A DNA stretch of 18,183 nt from Pseudomonadota bacterium (GTDB lineage: Bacteria > Pseudomonadota > Gammaproteobacteria > Pseudomonadales > Pseudomonadaceae), in contig JAEWGL010000099.1 of NCBI GenBank assembly GCA_023388335.1, positions 1 to 18,183 of the forward strand, read 5' to 3'. The notes beneath the pieces are model-generated. The model did not search any database, was not told the DNA's origin, and saw only the letters and a program-made list of their open reading frames with translations. Each line of letters starts with the position of its first letter. The first letter of the stretch is position 1. Of this stretch, positions 1-8,174 are shown piece after piece. Position numbers and translations under genes: made by a program.

Positions 1-399
1 GCGCACTTCCTTGCCGCGCTCGAGGATGATCGGCCGCAAGCCCATCTGCGCCAACAAAAGGCCCGCGAAGATCCCGCAGGGGCCGAAGCCAACCACGATC
101 GGCCGCGCTTGAAGGCCGGCCGGCGCCTGGCCCACGTACTTGTAGCTGACGTCGGGCGCGAGGTTGACGTTGCGGTCGTCGGCGAAGGTGCGCAGCAGCT
201 GCGCCTCGTTGCTCACCTGCAGGTCGATGGTATAGATGAACAGCATCTCGCTGTTCTTCTTGCGCGCGTCGTAGCTGCGCTTGAACAGGGTGAAGTCGAT
301 CAGCTGGTCATCGGCGATGCCCAGGCGCTGCACGATGGCCTCGCGCAGGGCTTCGTCGGGGTGATCCAGTGGCAGCTTAAGTTCGGTGATTCGTAGCAT
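1..399 (-). CDS. FAD-dependent dehydrogenase, COG2509 type (N-terminal part, cut by window edge)
   Basis: The first 133 codons of a gene that continues past the left edge. Translation begins MLRITELKLP and has an N-terminal region of about 95 residues, followed by a Rossmann dinucleotide-binding motif GFGPCG at residues 104-109 (preceded by RPIVV) and the acidic ILERG strand end at about 125-129, which is the FAD-binding fold. The N-terminal piece before the Rossmann fold (an alpha/beta region with LDHPDEALREAI) is typical of the roughly 540-residue COG2509 proteins of proteobacteria; these are predicted flavin dehydrogenases whose substrate is unknown to me. The ATG at 399 has a weak GGA-containing site upstream. 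A -10-like TATACT lies about 55 bases upstream. The gene is read in the same direction as the lipoprotein gene to its right, with 104 bp between. No function beyond flavoprotein can be given. Confidence 0.8.
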   Translation of the reverse strand, partial: MLRITELKLPLDHPDEALREAIVQRLGIADDQLIDFTLFKRSYDARKKNSEMLFIYTIDLQVSNEAQLLRTFADDRNVNLAPDVSYKYVGQAPAGLQARPIVVGFGPCGIFAGLLLAQMGLRPIILERGKEVR

Positions 400-453
400 G
401 GCAGGGTCCAGTATCCCGGCCATGGGCGGCCGGCGGCTTTACACAAACCGCCA

Positions 454-459
454 AGTATA
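454..459 (-). promoter_or_regulatory. Possible -10 element for the FAD dehydrogenase gene
   Basis: On the minus strand the hexamer TATACT sits about 55 bases upstream of the ATG at 399, in the gap after the lipoprotein stop. The hexamers 15-17 bases further upstream match a -35 poorly (CTGAAA at spacing 15 is the closest), so this may be a weak promoter or a sigma-S-type one. Confidence 0.3.
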
Positions 460-503
460 AGCCGTTCGTGGCCCTTTCAGGCAGCACAAACGCCTGCCGA
501 TGA

Positions 504-1178
504 TCACTCGGCCCGCGAACCGCCGTAATAGCCGCAACCGCGCAGGGTCTGGCCATCGATGCGTAGCTCGGCGCTCAGGTGCTGCACCGCGCCGGTGGCG
601 CTGTCGACGCAACGTTGCGGCGCTACCCACAGTTCGATGCGCTGGTTGTTGGCTTCGCTGCTCAGACTCAGGCCACCGCCGGGCATCTGTTCTTCGAGGT
701 AGGGCAGGGGCAGTGGGGGTTGACCGACCCGGTTGAGCACCAGGCCTTTGCCGCTGGCCTTGATGTCCCACTCCGGCTCATGGCCGCTGGCGCGCAGGGT
801 GAGCTGCTTGAAGTTCGGATCGCTGCAGGCCCTGGCCGACGGCTCGATGCGATACAGGCGCTGCACGTTCAGTTGTCCATCGCTGGCGGCCGTGGTGCTG
901 CCGGACAGCGCGCCGCGCACGTCGGCGAACAGGGTGTCCCGGGCGTCATCGGCGAGGTTTGTGGCTTCCTGCAGTACACCGGTGCTGCCGCTGTCGTTGA
1001 CCACGAAGCGGCGACTCTCGTTGCATGGCTTGAACAGCAGCTGGCCGCCGGCGGCGCTCAGTTCGCCCTGCATTCGCGTGGTGCCGATGTTCGGGTCGAC
1101 GGGTTTGTCCGCCAGCATCTGGCACCCGCCGAGCAGGGGCAGCAGGGCGGCGAGCAACAGGGGAGGGGTGACGCGCAT
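504..1178 (-). CDS. Small outer-membrane or periplasmic lipoprotein, COG3650-like
   Basis: A 224-residue protein with a clear lipoprotein signal: MRVTPPLLLAALLPLLGGC, with the lipobox LGGC placing the acylated cysteine at residue 19. The mature part has no membrane segment. It contains FKPCNESRRFVV early on and a C-terminal half reading LTLRASGHEPEWDIKASG, followed by paired cysteines (APQRC and LRGCGYYGG), which suggests a disulfide-stabilised beta-rich domain. The PCxE start and the xGxEPxW motif recall the COG3650/META-like family of uncharacterised envelope proteins. The start is supported by TGGAG about nine bases before the ATG. Nothing in the sequence shows a ligand or enzyme activity. 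It lies downstream of the braG terminator, so it is probably transcribed on its own. Asp after Cys19 would mean inner-membrane retention, but residue 20 is Gln, so the outer membrane is more likely. Confidence 0.75.
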   Translation of the reverse strand: MRVTPPLLLAALLPLLGGCQMLADKPVDPNIGTTRMQGELSAAGGQLLFKPCNESRRFVVNDSGSTGVLQEATNLADDARDTLFADVRGALSGSTTAASDGQLNVQRLYRIEPSARACSDPNFKQLTLRASGHEPEWDIKASGKGLVLNRVGQPPLPLPYLEEQMPGGGLSLSSEANNQRIELWVAPQRCVDSATGAVQHLSAELRIDGQTLRGCGYYGGSRAE

Positions 1179-1296
1179 CGTACAGACTCCAGGCGTTCCA
1201 GCGAAATAGATGTCGCCACGTTACTCAGGCTGGCGCTGGATCACAAGGCTTGCTCCCGCTCCGTCCTCATGCAGTCTCTGGACATGCACCAGGCCG

Positions 1297-1405
1297 TTTC
1301 GCGGCCAAGCCCGCTGCCACAGGTCCGGCGTTGGCCGTGATCGGGTGAACGGCCGAAACTGGGCCCTGTGGGAGCGGCAGTTCGGCGCTCCGATTTACTC
1401 GCGAA
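1297..1405. repeat. Degenerate pair of inverted Pseudomonas REP elements
   Basis: Bases 1297-1323 read TTTCGCGGCCAAGCCCGCTG followed by CCACAGG, close to the P. putida REP core as I remember it (TTCGCGGGCAAGCCCGCTCCCACA). Bases 1364-1405 carry the opposite end, CCTGTGGGAGCGG, then an internal 16-base disruption (CAGTTCGGCGCTCCGA), then TTTACTCGCGAAG. The two copies face each other like a REPIN, and both have decayed. They lie between the lipoprotein gene and the braG terminator, an expected place for such repeats. Confidence 0.55.
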
Positions 1406-1434
1406 GCGCCGCGCAAGACACCCCAGCAGTCCAG

Positions 1435-1459
1435 AAAAAAAGGCCCGAAGGCCTTTTTT
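1435..1459 (-). terminator. Intrinsic terminator of the bra/liv operon
   Basis: A7-GGCC-CGAA-GGCC-T6, which on the minus strand reads A6 GGCC TTCG GGCC T7, starting 15 bases after the braG stop. The A and T runs extend the stem, so it can work in both directions. This ends transcription of braG before the lipoprotein gene. Confidence 0.85.
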
Positions 1460-1473
1460 CCACTCCGCGCTGA

Positions 1474-2175
1474 TCAACCGCCCAGATAAGCGTCCCGAAC
1501 CTTCGGATCGGTAAGCAGCGATTCACCGGTGCCTTGCATGACAACATGACCGTTTTCCAGCACGTAGGCTCGGTCGGCGATCTTCAGCGCCTGGTTGGCG
1601 TTCTGTTCGACCAGGAACACTGTCACGCCATCGCGGCGCAGTTGCTCGATGATGTCGAAGATCTGCTGGATGATGATCGGCGCCAGGCCCAGCGAGGGCT
1701 CGTCTAGCAGCAGCAGCTTGGGCTTGCTCATCAGCGCCCGGCCGATGGCGAGCATCTGCTGCTCGCCGCCGGACATGGTGCCACCGCGCTGGTTATAGCG
1801 CTCCTTGAGCCGCGGGAACAACTGCAGGACTTTATCCAGCTGCGTCTGATAGTCACCCTTGTCGGTGAAGAAACCGCCCATGGCCAGGTTCTCTTCCACG
1901 GTCAGGCGGGCGAACACGCGGCGGCCCTCGGGAACCACCGCGATGCTCTTGCGCATGATGTGCGAGGAAGGCTGGCCGACCAGTTCTTCGCCCAGGTAGC
2001 GGATGCTGCCGCTGTGGGCCTGGGGCGAACCACAGAGGGTCATCAGCAGGGTCGACTTGCCGGCACCGTTGGCGCCGATCAGGGTGACGATCTCGCCTTG
2101 GCGGATCTCGACGTTGACGCTGTGCAGCGCCTGGATCTTGCCGTAGAAGGTGGAGACGTTTTCGAACTGCAGCAT
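1474..2175 (-). CDS. braG: Branched-chain amino acid ABC transporter, ATP-binding protein BraG/LivF
   Basis: One of two ATPases that drive import of leucine, isoleucine and valine across the inner membrane through the BraD/BraE permeases. The 233 residues show every ABC motif: Walker A GANGAGKST at 34-42, the Q-loop replaced by VVPEGR at about 80-85 as is usual in LivF, the signature MSGGEQQ at 134-140, and Walker B LLLLDEP at 154-160 with catalytic Glu159. The usual switch histidine is Gln191 (FLVEQN), which is normal for this subfamily. Length equals the family norm. The start codon overlaps the braF stop by one base (TAATG), so the two ATPases are translationally coupled. Last gene of the operon, followed directly by an intrinsic terminator. 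LivF/BraG and LivG/BraF act as a heterodimer. Confidence 0.96.
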   Translation of the reverse strand: MLQFENVSTFYGKIQALHSVNVEIRQGEIVTLIGANGAGKSTLLMTLCGSPQAHSGSIRYLGEELVGQPSSHIMRKSIAVVPEGRRVFARLTVEENLAMGGFFTDKGDYQTQLDKVLQLFPRLKERYNQRGGTMSGGEQQMLAIGRALMSKPKLLLLDEPSLGLAPIIIQQIFDIIEQLRRDGVTVFLVEQNANQALKIADRAYVLENGHVVMQGTGESLLTDPKVRDAYLGG

Positions 2176-2938
2176 TACGCTTCCCCCAGGTAGGCTTTGA
2201 TCACGTCAGGGTTGTCGCGGATCTGATCCGGCGTGCCATCTGCCAGCGGCGTGCCTTGGTTAATCACCACGATGTGGTCGGAAATACTCATCACCAGCTT
2301 CATGTCGTGCTCGATCAGCAGCACGGTCACGTTGTGCTCCTGGCGCAGGTAGGAGATCAGTGCCTTGAGGTCTTCGGTCTCCCTTGGGTTGAGGCCGGCG
2401 GCCGGTTCGTCGAGCATGATGATGCGCGGGCGCGTCATCATGCAGCGGGCAATTTCCAGGCGCCGTTGCTGGCCGTAGGCCAAGGTGCCGGCGGTACGGT
2501 TGGCGAACTCGGTCAGGTTGACCTTCTCCAGCCAGTACTGCGCCCGCTCCATGGCCTCGCGTTCGCTGCGCCGGTAGGCCGGGGTCTTGAACAGGCCGGC
2601 GAAGAAGTTGGTGTTGATGTGACGGTGCTGGGCGATCAGCAGGTTTTCCAGCGCGGTCATCTCCTTGAACAGGCGCACGTTCTGGAAGGTCCGCACCACG
2701 CCCTTGCGGGCGATCTGGTGACCGGCCAGGCCTTGGATCGGCTGGCCGTCGAGCAGGATGGTGCCGCCGCTGGGCTTGTAGAAGCCGGTCAGGCAGTTGA
2801 ACACCGTGGTCTTGCCGGCGCCGTTCGGGCCGATCAACGCCACCACTTGTTTTTCCTTGACGGTCAGGGCCACGCCGTTGACCGCCAACAAGCCGCCGAA
2901 GCGCATGCTCAGGCCGCTGACTTGCAGAATTTCGCGGC

Positions 2939-2942
<4 letters not shown>
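2175..2942 (-). CDS. braF: Branched-chain amino acid ABC transporter, ATP-binding protein BraF/LivG
   Basis: The second ATPase of the importer, 255 residues. Walker A is GPNGAGKTT at 38-46, the Q-loop glutamine is in RTFQNVRLF at 85-93, the signature is LAYGQQRRLEIAR at about 154-166, Walker B is IIMLDEP at 174-180, and the switch histidine is His212 (IEHDM). The insert between Q-loop and signature (TNFFAGLFKTPAYRR) and the LNP after the D-loop are typical of LivG. Its ATG overlaps the braE stop by four bases (ATGA), and its own stop shares a base with the braG start, so all the cytoplasmic and membrane parts appear to be made in fixed ratio. No missing key residues. Confidence 0.96.
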
Positions 2943-4191
<1,249 letters not shown>

Positions 4192-4195
<4 letters not shown>

Positions 4196-5115
4196 ACTTT
4201 TTCAACCTCCGGACGGCCCAGGATGCCGGTCGGCCGGAACAACAACACCAATACCAATAGGCCGAATGCCACCACGTCCTTGTACTGGTCGCCGAAGATA
4301 TCGGCGCCGAACGCTTCGGCCACCCCCAGCACCAGACCACCGAGCATGGCGCCCGGAATGCTGCCGATGCCGCCCAGTACTGCCGCGGTGAACGCCTTCA
4401 GGCCTACCAGGAAGCCGGCGTTGGGGTTGATCACCCCGTATTGCATGCTCAGCAGCACGGCCGCCACAGCCGCCAGGGCGGCACCGATGACGAAGGTCAG
4501 GGCGATGATGTTGTTGGTGTTGATGCCAAGCAGGTTGGCCATCTTGAGGTCCTCGGCGCAGGCGCGGCAAGCGCGGCCCAGGCGGGAGCGGGAGATGAAC
4601 AAGGTCAGGCCAGCCATGGCTAACAGGGTGACCACGAATACCAGAATCTGCATGTAGGAAATCAGGACCTCCTCCGCGCCGCCCGGACCGAAGGAGATGC
4701 TCCCCGGGATCAGGTTGGGAATGGATTTGTCCTTGGAGTCCTGCGACAGCAGTACGGTGTTTTGCAGGAAGATCGACATGCCGATGGCGGAAATCAGCGG
4801 GATCAAGCGGTTGCTATTGCGCAGGGGGCGGTAGGCAACCCGTTCGATGCTGTAGCCATAGGCACTGGTCACGAAGATCGTCGCGACAAAGGCGACGGTC
4901 ATCAGTATCGGCAGTGATTCGATACCCATCATGGCCAACCCGGCAAGGGCGATGAAGGCCACGTAGGAACCGATCATGTACACCTCGCCATGGGCGAAGT
5001 TGATCATTCCAATGATGCCGTAAACCATTGTGTAGCCAATGGCTATCAAGGCATAGGTGCTGCCAATGGTCAGGCCATTAACCAGCTGTTGGAAGAAGTG
5101 GTAGATCTCAGGCAT
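4192..5115 (-). CDS. braD: Branched-chain amino acid ABC transporter, permease BraD/LivH
   Basis: The other channel subunit, 307 residues. The open frame extends to 5199, but the ATG at 5115 is the right start: AGGAG lies seven bases upstream, the protein then begins MPEIYHFFQQLVNGLTIGST as other LivH proteins do, and 307 residues is the family length. Visible landmarks are INFAHGEVYMIGSY (38-51), YRPLRNSNRLIPLISAIGMS (95-114) and the ATPase-contacting loop GRACRACAEDLKMANLLGIN (180-199). About eight hydrophobic segments. This is the first gene of the tightly overlapped braDEFG block and is separated from braC by 227 bp with a strong hairpin, so its expression is probably a fraction of that of braC. 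Confidence 0.95.
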
Positions 5116-5293
5116 TACAGCGCTCCTAAAAACCTGAAGTGCATTCGCTGGCGGGTGATGAACCCGGCCCGGCGTGGTGGTCTTGGACCACTTCGACAAG
5201 GCACGGCCAGGGAACCGCGGGTGACGGTTTTAAGATTTTCAGGTGAACCTGCTCCCGGATCGCGGGAATCCAGGTCCATGAACCTCGTAAAAC

Positions 5294-5321
5294 AAAGCCC
5301 ACTGCTCGCACAGTGGGCTTT
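5294..5321 (-). terminator. Hairpin between braC and braD (partial terminator/attenuator)
   Basis: An 11-bp perfect stem (AAAGCCCACTG / CAGTGGGCTTT, 5294-5304 and 5311-5321) with a six-base loop. On the minus strand the 3' arm runs into TTTGTTTT, giving an intrinsic-terminator shape 22 bases after the braC stop. Binding-protein genes of ABC importers are often followed by such elements, which stabilise the upstream message and let only part of transcription reach the permeases. That role here is an inference. Confidence 0.8.
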
Positions 5322-5342
5322 CGGTCAGCTAGTTGGACGCAA

Positions 5343-6458
5343 TTACTGAGGGGAAACTTCGGTTTTAGGTTTGCCGAAATGCCATTCGTAGACCACGAAC
5401 TTGAAGTCTTTCAGGTCGCCGTTCTCGTCGTACGCCAGGTCGCCGGTTGGCGTCTTGAAGGTGCCGGCGTGGATGGCCGCGGCCACCTTGTCGGTGTCTT
5501 CGGACTTGGCCGCCTTGATGCCCTCGGCGATCAGCGCGACGGCGGAGTAGGCCGGGAACACGAACGGACCGCTCGGGTCTTTACCATCGGCCTTGATGGC
5601 GTCAACGATTGCCTTGTTCTCAGGTTCCGCGTCGAAGGACTTGGGCAGGGTCACCAGCAGGCCTTCGGAAGCTTTCTGGGCGATCTGCGAGATGGAGTCG
5701 TTGCCGACGCCTTCAGGGCCCATGAACTTGGCGTTCAGGCCTTTTTCCTGGGCTTGGCGCAGGATCAGGCCCAGCTCTGGGTGGTAGCCGCCGTAGTAGA
5801 CGAAGTCGACGTTGTTCTGCTTGAGCTTCTGGATGATCGAGGAGAAGTCCTTGTCACCCGCGTTCAGGCCTTCGAAGACGGCCACCTTGGTGCCTTTGCC
5901 TTCCAGGGTCTGCTTGACCGCGGTGGCGATGCCCTCACCGTATTGCTGCTTGTCGTGCAGGACCGCTACGACCTTGGGCTTGACGTGATCGGCGATGTAG
6001 TTGCCAGCGGCCGGGCCTTGGGCGCTGTCCAGGCCGATGGTGCGGAAGATCAGCTTGTAGCCACGCGCGGTGATTTCCGGGCTGGTGGCGGCGGGGGTGA
6101 TCATGATCACGCCTTCGTCTTCATAGATGTCGGACGCAGGCTGGGTGGAGCTGGAGCATAGGTGGCCAATCACGAACTTGACGCCATCGTTGACCACTTT
6201 GTTGGCGACTGCCACGGCCTGTTTCGGGTCGCATGCGTCGTCGTATTCCCTGGCTTCAAGCATTTTGCCATCGACGCCGCCCTTGGCGTTGATGTCCTTG
6301 ATGGCCTGTTTAGCGCCGATGAACTGCATGTCGCCGTACTGAGTGACCGGTCCGGTCTTGGGGCCGGCGATGCCAATCTTGATGGTGTCGGCGGCAAACG
6401 AATGGCTGGCAACCCCGGCCAGTACCATTGCGGCGAACAGCTTGGAAATCTTGATCAT
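5343..6458 (-). CDS. braC: Branched-chain amino acid-binding periplasmic protein BraC/LivK
   Basis: Periplasmic receptor that delivers Leu/Ile/Val (in P. aeruginosa also Ala and Thr) to the BraDE channel. 371 residues with a Sec signal peptide: basic MIKISK, a hydrophobic core LFAAMVLAGVA, and the cleavage motif SFA-AD after residue 22. The mature start DTIKIGIAGPKTGPVTQYGD is the classical LIV-binding protein opening. The two cysteines of the conserved disulfide are present (DDACDPKQ and GHLCSSSTQ), as are the ligand-contacting SSSTQPASD stretch and the YYGGYHPE hinge region. The ATG is preceded by GTGGAG six bases away. First gene of the operon; its promoter lies in the divergent region to the right, and a strong hairpin follows its stop. 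Confidence 0.96.
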   Translation of the reverse strand: MIKISKLFAAMVLAGVASHSFAADTIKIGIAGPKTGPVTQYGDMQFIGAKQAIKDINAKGGVDGKMLEAREYDDACDPKQAVAVANKVVNDGVKFVIGHLCSSSTQPASDIYEDEGVIMITPAATSPEITARGYKLIFRTIGLDSAQGPAAGNYIADHVKPKVVAVLHDKQQYGEGIATAVKQTLEGKGTKVAVFEGLNAGDKDFSSIIQKLKQNNVDFVYYGGYHPELGLILRQAQEKGLNAKFMGPEGVGNDSISQIAQKASEGLLVTLPKSFDAEPENKAIVDAIKADGKDPSGPFVFPAYSAVALIAEGIKAAKSEDTDKVAAAIHAGTFKTPTGDLAYDENGDLKDFKFVVYEWHFGKPKTEVSPQ

Positions 6459-6581
6459 AGTGCTCCACTCATTCTGTTGTAATTCTTATAGTCCTGGCGC
6501 CCAGGGCTACAGACCGGGCAGGGTGACGACTTGGCTACGCCAACGCCGCAACCCCACCTTCCCCCGGAATAGCTCCCGGTA

Positions 6582-6597
6582 ACTGTACCGGTACAGT
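6582..6597. promoter_or_regulatory. 16-bp perfect palindrome, candidate operator for braC
   Basis: ACTGTACCGGTACAGT is fully self-complementary. It covers the end of the proposed braC -10 and the probable start site, the position where a dimeric repressor would block initiation. I do not know which regulator would bind. The role is inferred from symmetry and position only. Confidence 0.5.
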
Positions 6598-6624
6598 GTA
6601 GAGCGCGGCTCGCGCGCTTGAAAA
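6595..6624 (-). promoter_or_regulatory. Probable braC promoter
   Basis: On the minus strand, -35 TTTTCA (6619-6624) and -10 TACACT (6595-6600), each four of six matches to the sigma-70 consensus, with an 18-bp spacer. The start of transcription would be near 6588, giving a long leader. The last three bases of the -10 are also the first bases of the palindrome at 6582-6597. Confidence 0.4.
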
Positions 6625-6723
6625 GCGGGTCTATTGTGCCCTTTCCGAGGGGTGTCGCCTGGTCGACATAAAGATACAAAAAAGCGCCAGCAAATTGCCT
6701 CCATGCCTGGCAATTCCCCAGCT

Positions 6724-6752
6724 TTGTGGCTTCTATCGACCAATTACATATT
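6724..6752 (+). promoter_or_regulatory. Possible promoter of the DUF2288 gene
   Basis: TTGTGG (6724-6729), 17-bp spacer, CATATT (6747-6752) on the plus strand, in an A/T-rich zone about 65 bases before the ATG at 6818. The overlapping TACATA (6745-6750) is an alternative -10. Matches are moderate. Confidence 0.35.
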
Positions 6753-6817
6753 TGAAACCGGGTTTTTCTGCAAAAATGGCAGCCTTTTTTGTGACCGAAT
6801 TTTTGCGGTAGGAACCC

Positions 6818-7123
6818 ATGACTGATCAAGCAAGCACCCTCTATGCCAAACTGCTCGGCGAGACAGCAATCATCGAGTGGAAAGCCTTGGAGCGTTTTTG
6901 GGCCAAGGGTGACCTGATTTGGGTCGACCCCAGCCTGGACCTGATCACGGTCGCTCAGGCGATGGCCGAGAACAATGGCCAAAGCGTCGGTAACTGGCGT
7001 AATGCTGGCACCGTCGCCGCGGTCACCGCAGAGCAGGCCCTTGACCTGCAGCAGCGCGATCCGCAGATCTGGGCGGTGGTGGTTTCGCCGTTCATCGTGA
7101 TACAGGAGAAGAAAGCGCCCTGA
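6818..7123 (+). CDS. DUF2288 family protein
   Basis: A 101-residue soluble protein of unknown function. It begins MTDQASTLYAKLLGETAIIEW and contains WKALERFWAKGDLIWVDPSLDLITVAQAMAEN in overlapping blocks (about 21-52), then a variable GNWRNAGTV, and ends with the hydrophobic strand IWAVVVSPFIVIQEKK. This pattern, with the acidic helix start, the LIxVDPSLDLxxVA core and the VVSPFIVIQ end, is what I recognise as DUF2288, found mainly in gamma-proteobacteria next to unrelated housekeeping genes. No signal peptide, membrane segment or catalytic motif. The start has TAGGAA three to eight bases upstream. It is divergent from braC; whether it shares regulation with amino acid uptake is unknown. Confidence 0.82.
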   Translation: MTDQASTLYAKLLGETAIIEWKALERFWAKGDLIWVDPSLDLITVAQAMAENNGQSVGNWRNAGTVAAVTAEQALDLQQRDPQIWAVVVSPFIVIQEKKAP

Positions 7124-7200
7124 CGATGCGCGTTTAGGGTGCGTGAAATTGCACAGGGTACCGATCTGGTGCTTGCGGTCGTGCAGTGGGGGTGGCTGTT

Positions 7201-7239
7201 GGTAACAGTCGGTCGGCGCTGGAGAGCGCCGGTAACAGT
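7201..7239 (+). repeat. Direct repeat flanking a hairpin, upstream of the dehydrogenase gene
   Basis: GGTAACAGT occurs at 7201-7209 and again at 7231-7239. Between them is a 7-bp stem CGGCGCT / AGCGCCG (7214-7220 and 7225-7231) with a GGAG loop. The loop could expose or hide a Shine-Dalgarno-like sequence, but it is about 60 bases from the ATG at 7287, so its purpose is unclear. Confidence 0.4.
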
Positions 7240-7286
7240 TCTGCCTCGCGATGATTTGAGTGACAGTCCTCTATCTGGAGTCGTAT

Positions 7287-8174
7287 ATGAACACTGTGTT
7301 GCCTTCGCTGGGTTTTGCCGGAATCGGCCTGATGGGTTTGCCGATGTGTCGGCGGCTGTTGGCGGCGGGATATCCGCTGACAGTATGGAACCGCAGCCCG
7401 GACAAATGCGCCGCACTGGTCGAGGCTGGCGCGCGCCTGGCCGCCAGCCCCGCCGACCTGTGTCAGGACACCGACCTGATATTGCTGTGCCTTGCCGACA
7501 CGGCGGTGGTCCGCGAGGTGGTTTTTGGCGAGGCGGGCATCGCCCAGGGCGCCCGCGCCGGGCAACTGCTGGTGGATTTCTCCAGCCTGGAGCCCACAGC
7601 GACACGTGAGATGGCCGCGGAATTGGCCGCGCTATGCGGCATGGCTTGGCTGGATGCGCCGGTATCAGGCGGAACCCCGGGTGCCGAAGCGGGCACTCTG
7701 GCGATCATGGTGGGTGGCGATGCCGCTGACCTCGAACGGGTGCGTCCCGTACTGCTGACCCTGGGCCAGCGGGTCACGCACATGGGCGGCGTAGGGGCGG
7801 GGCAAGTGACCAAGGCCTGCAACCAGATGATCGTCGCCTGCAATGCGCTGGTGATTGCCGAGGTCGTGGCCCTGGCCGAGCAGTCCGGGGTTGACGCCAG
7901 CCTGATCGCCGAGGCGCTGGCCGGCGGCTTCGCCGACTCGAAACCCTTGCAGATCCTCGCCCCGCAAATGGCTCAGAGCTGCTTCGAGCCGATCAAGTGG
8001 CATGTGCGGACCTTGCTCAAGGATCTCGACACGGCCGTGAAGTTTTCCCGCGAACAAGGTTCTGCAATTCCACTCAGTGGCCTCGCTGCGCAATTGATGC
8101 GCTTGCATGGCAGTCAGGGGAATCTGCAAAGGGACCCGGCAACCCTGGTGCAGTTGTATCGCAACAAGGCATGA
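7287..8174 (+). CDS. NAD(P)-dependent beta-hydroxyacid dehydrogenase (3-HIBADH/tartronate semialdehyde reductase family)
   Basis: A 295-residue cytoplasmic oxidoreductase that should reduce or oxidise a short beta-hydroxyacid; the substrate cannot be read from sequence. Rossmann motif GFAGIGLMGLPM (9-20) at the N-terminus, cofactor-selecting WNRSPDK (34-40; the NR pair suggests NADP(H)), substrate-binding DAPVSGG (123-129), and the catalytic loop GGVGAGQVTKACNQM with Lys176 and Asn179. All family signatures are intact and length is normal. The frame opens nine codons earlier, but the ATG at 7287 has TGGAG six bases upstream and starts just before the Rossmann strand, so I choose it. 3-hydroxyisobutyrate is an intermediate of valine breakdown, and the bra importer is close by, but the gene is on the other strand with a gap, so the link is only suggestive. 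Its 3' end overlaps the convergent MHYT gene by 101 bp. Confidence 0.88.
   Translation: MNTVLPSLGFAGIGLMGLPMCRRLLAAGYPLTVWNRSPDKCAALVEAGARLAASPADLCQDTDLILLCLADTAVVREVVFGEAGIAQGARAGQLLVDFSSLEPTATREMAAELAALCGMAWLDAPVSGGTPGAEAGTLAIMVGGDAADLERVRPVLLTLGQRVTHMGGVGAGQVTKACNQMIVACNALVIAEVVALAEQSGVDASLIAEALAGGFADSKPLQILAPQMAQSCFEPIKWHVRTLLKDLDTAVKFSREQGSAIPLSGLAAQLMRLHGSQGNLQRDPATLVQLYRNKA

Larger units (their letters stand above)
6459..6817. promoter_or_regulatory. Divergent control region between braC and the DUF2288 gene
   Basis: 359 bp without a convincing gene. It holds the probable braC promoter (6595-6624, minus), a 16-bp palindrome overlapping that promoter, an inverted repeat AATTGCC-N9-GGCAATT (6693-6715), a possible plus-strand promoter (6724-6752) and an A/T-rich zone (6661-6800) unlike the surrounding GC-rich coding DNA. 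The braC leader would be about 130 nt long and contains a small GC-rich hairpin CCTGG-CGC-CCAGG (6493-6505). Confidence 0.6.

Noticed and set aside
5116..5199. A longer form of braD starting at 5199
   Set aside because: The extra 28 residues are polar and unlike LivH; the ATG at 5115 has AGGAG at the right distance and gives the family length.
5126..5311. A 61-codon minus-strand frame in the braC-braD gap, as a possible leader peptide
   Set aside because: It starts inside the terminator hairpin, has no ribosome-binding site and no run of Leu, Ile or Val codons expected for an attenuation leader.
6634..6825. A 63-codon plus-strand frame in the braC/DUF2288 divergent region
   Set aside because: The composition is not protein-like, it covers the A/T-rich promoter zone, and it overlaps the DUF2288 start in another frame.
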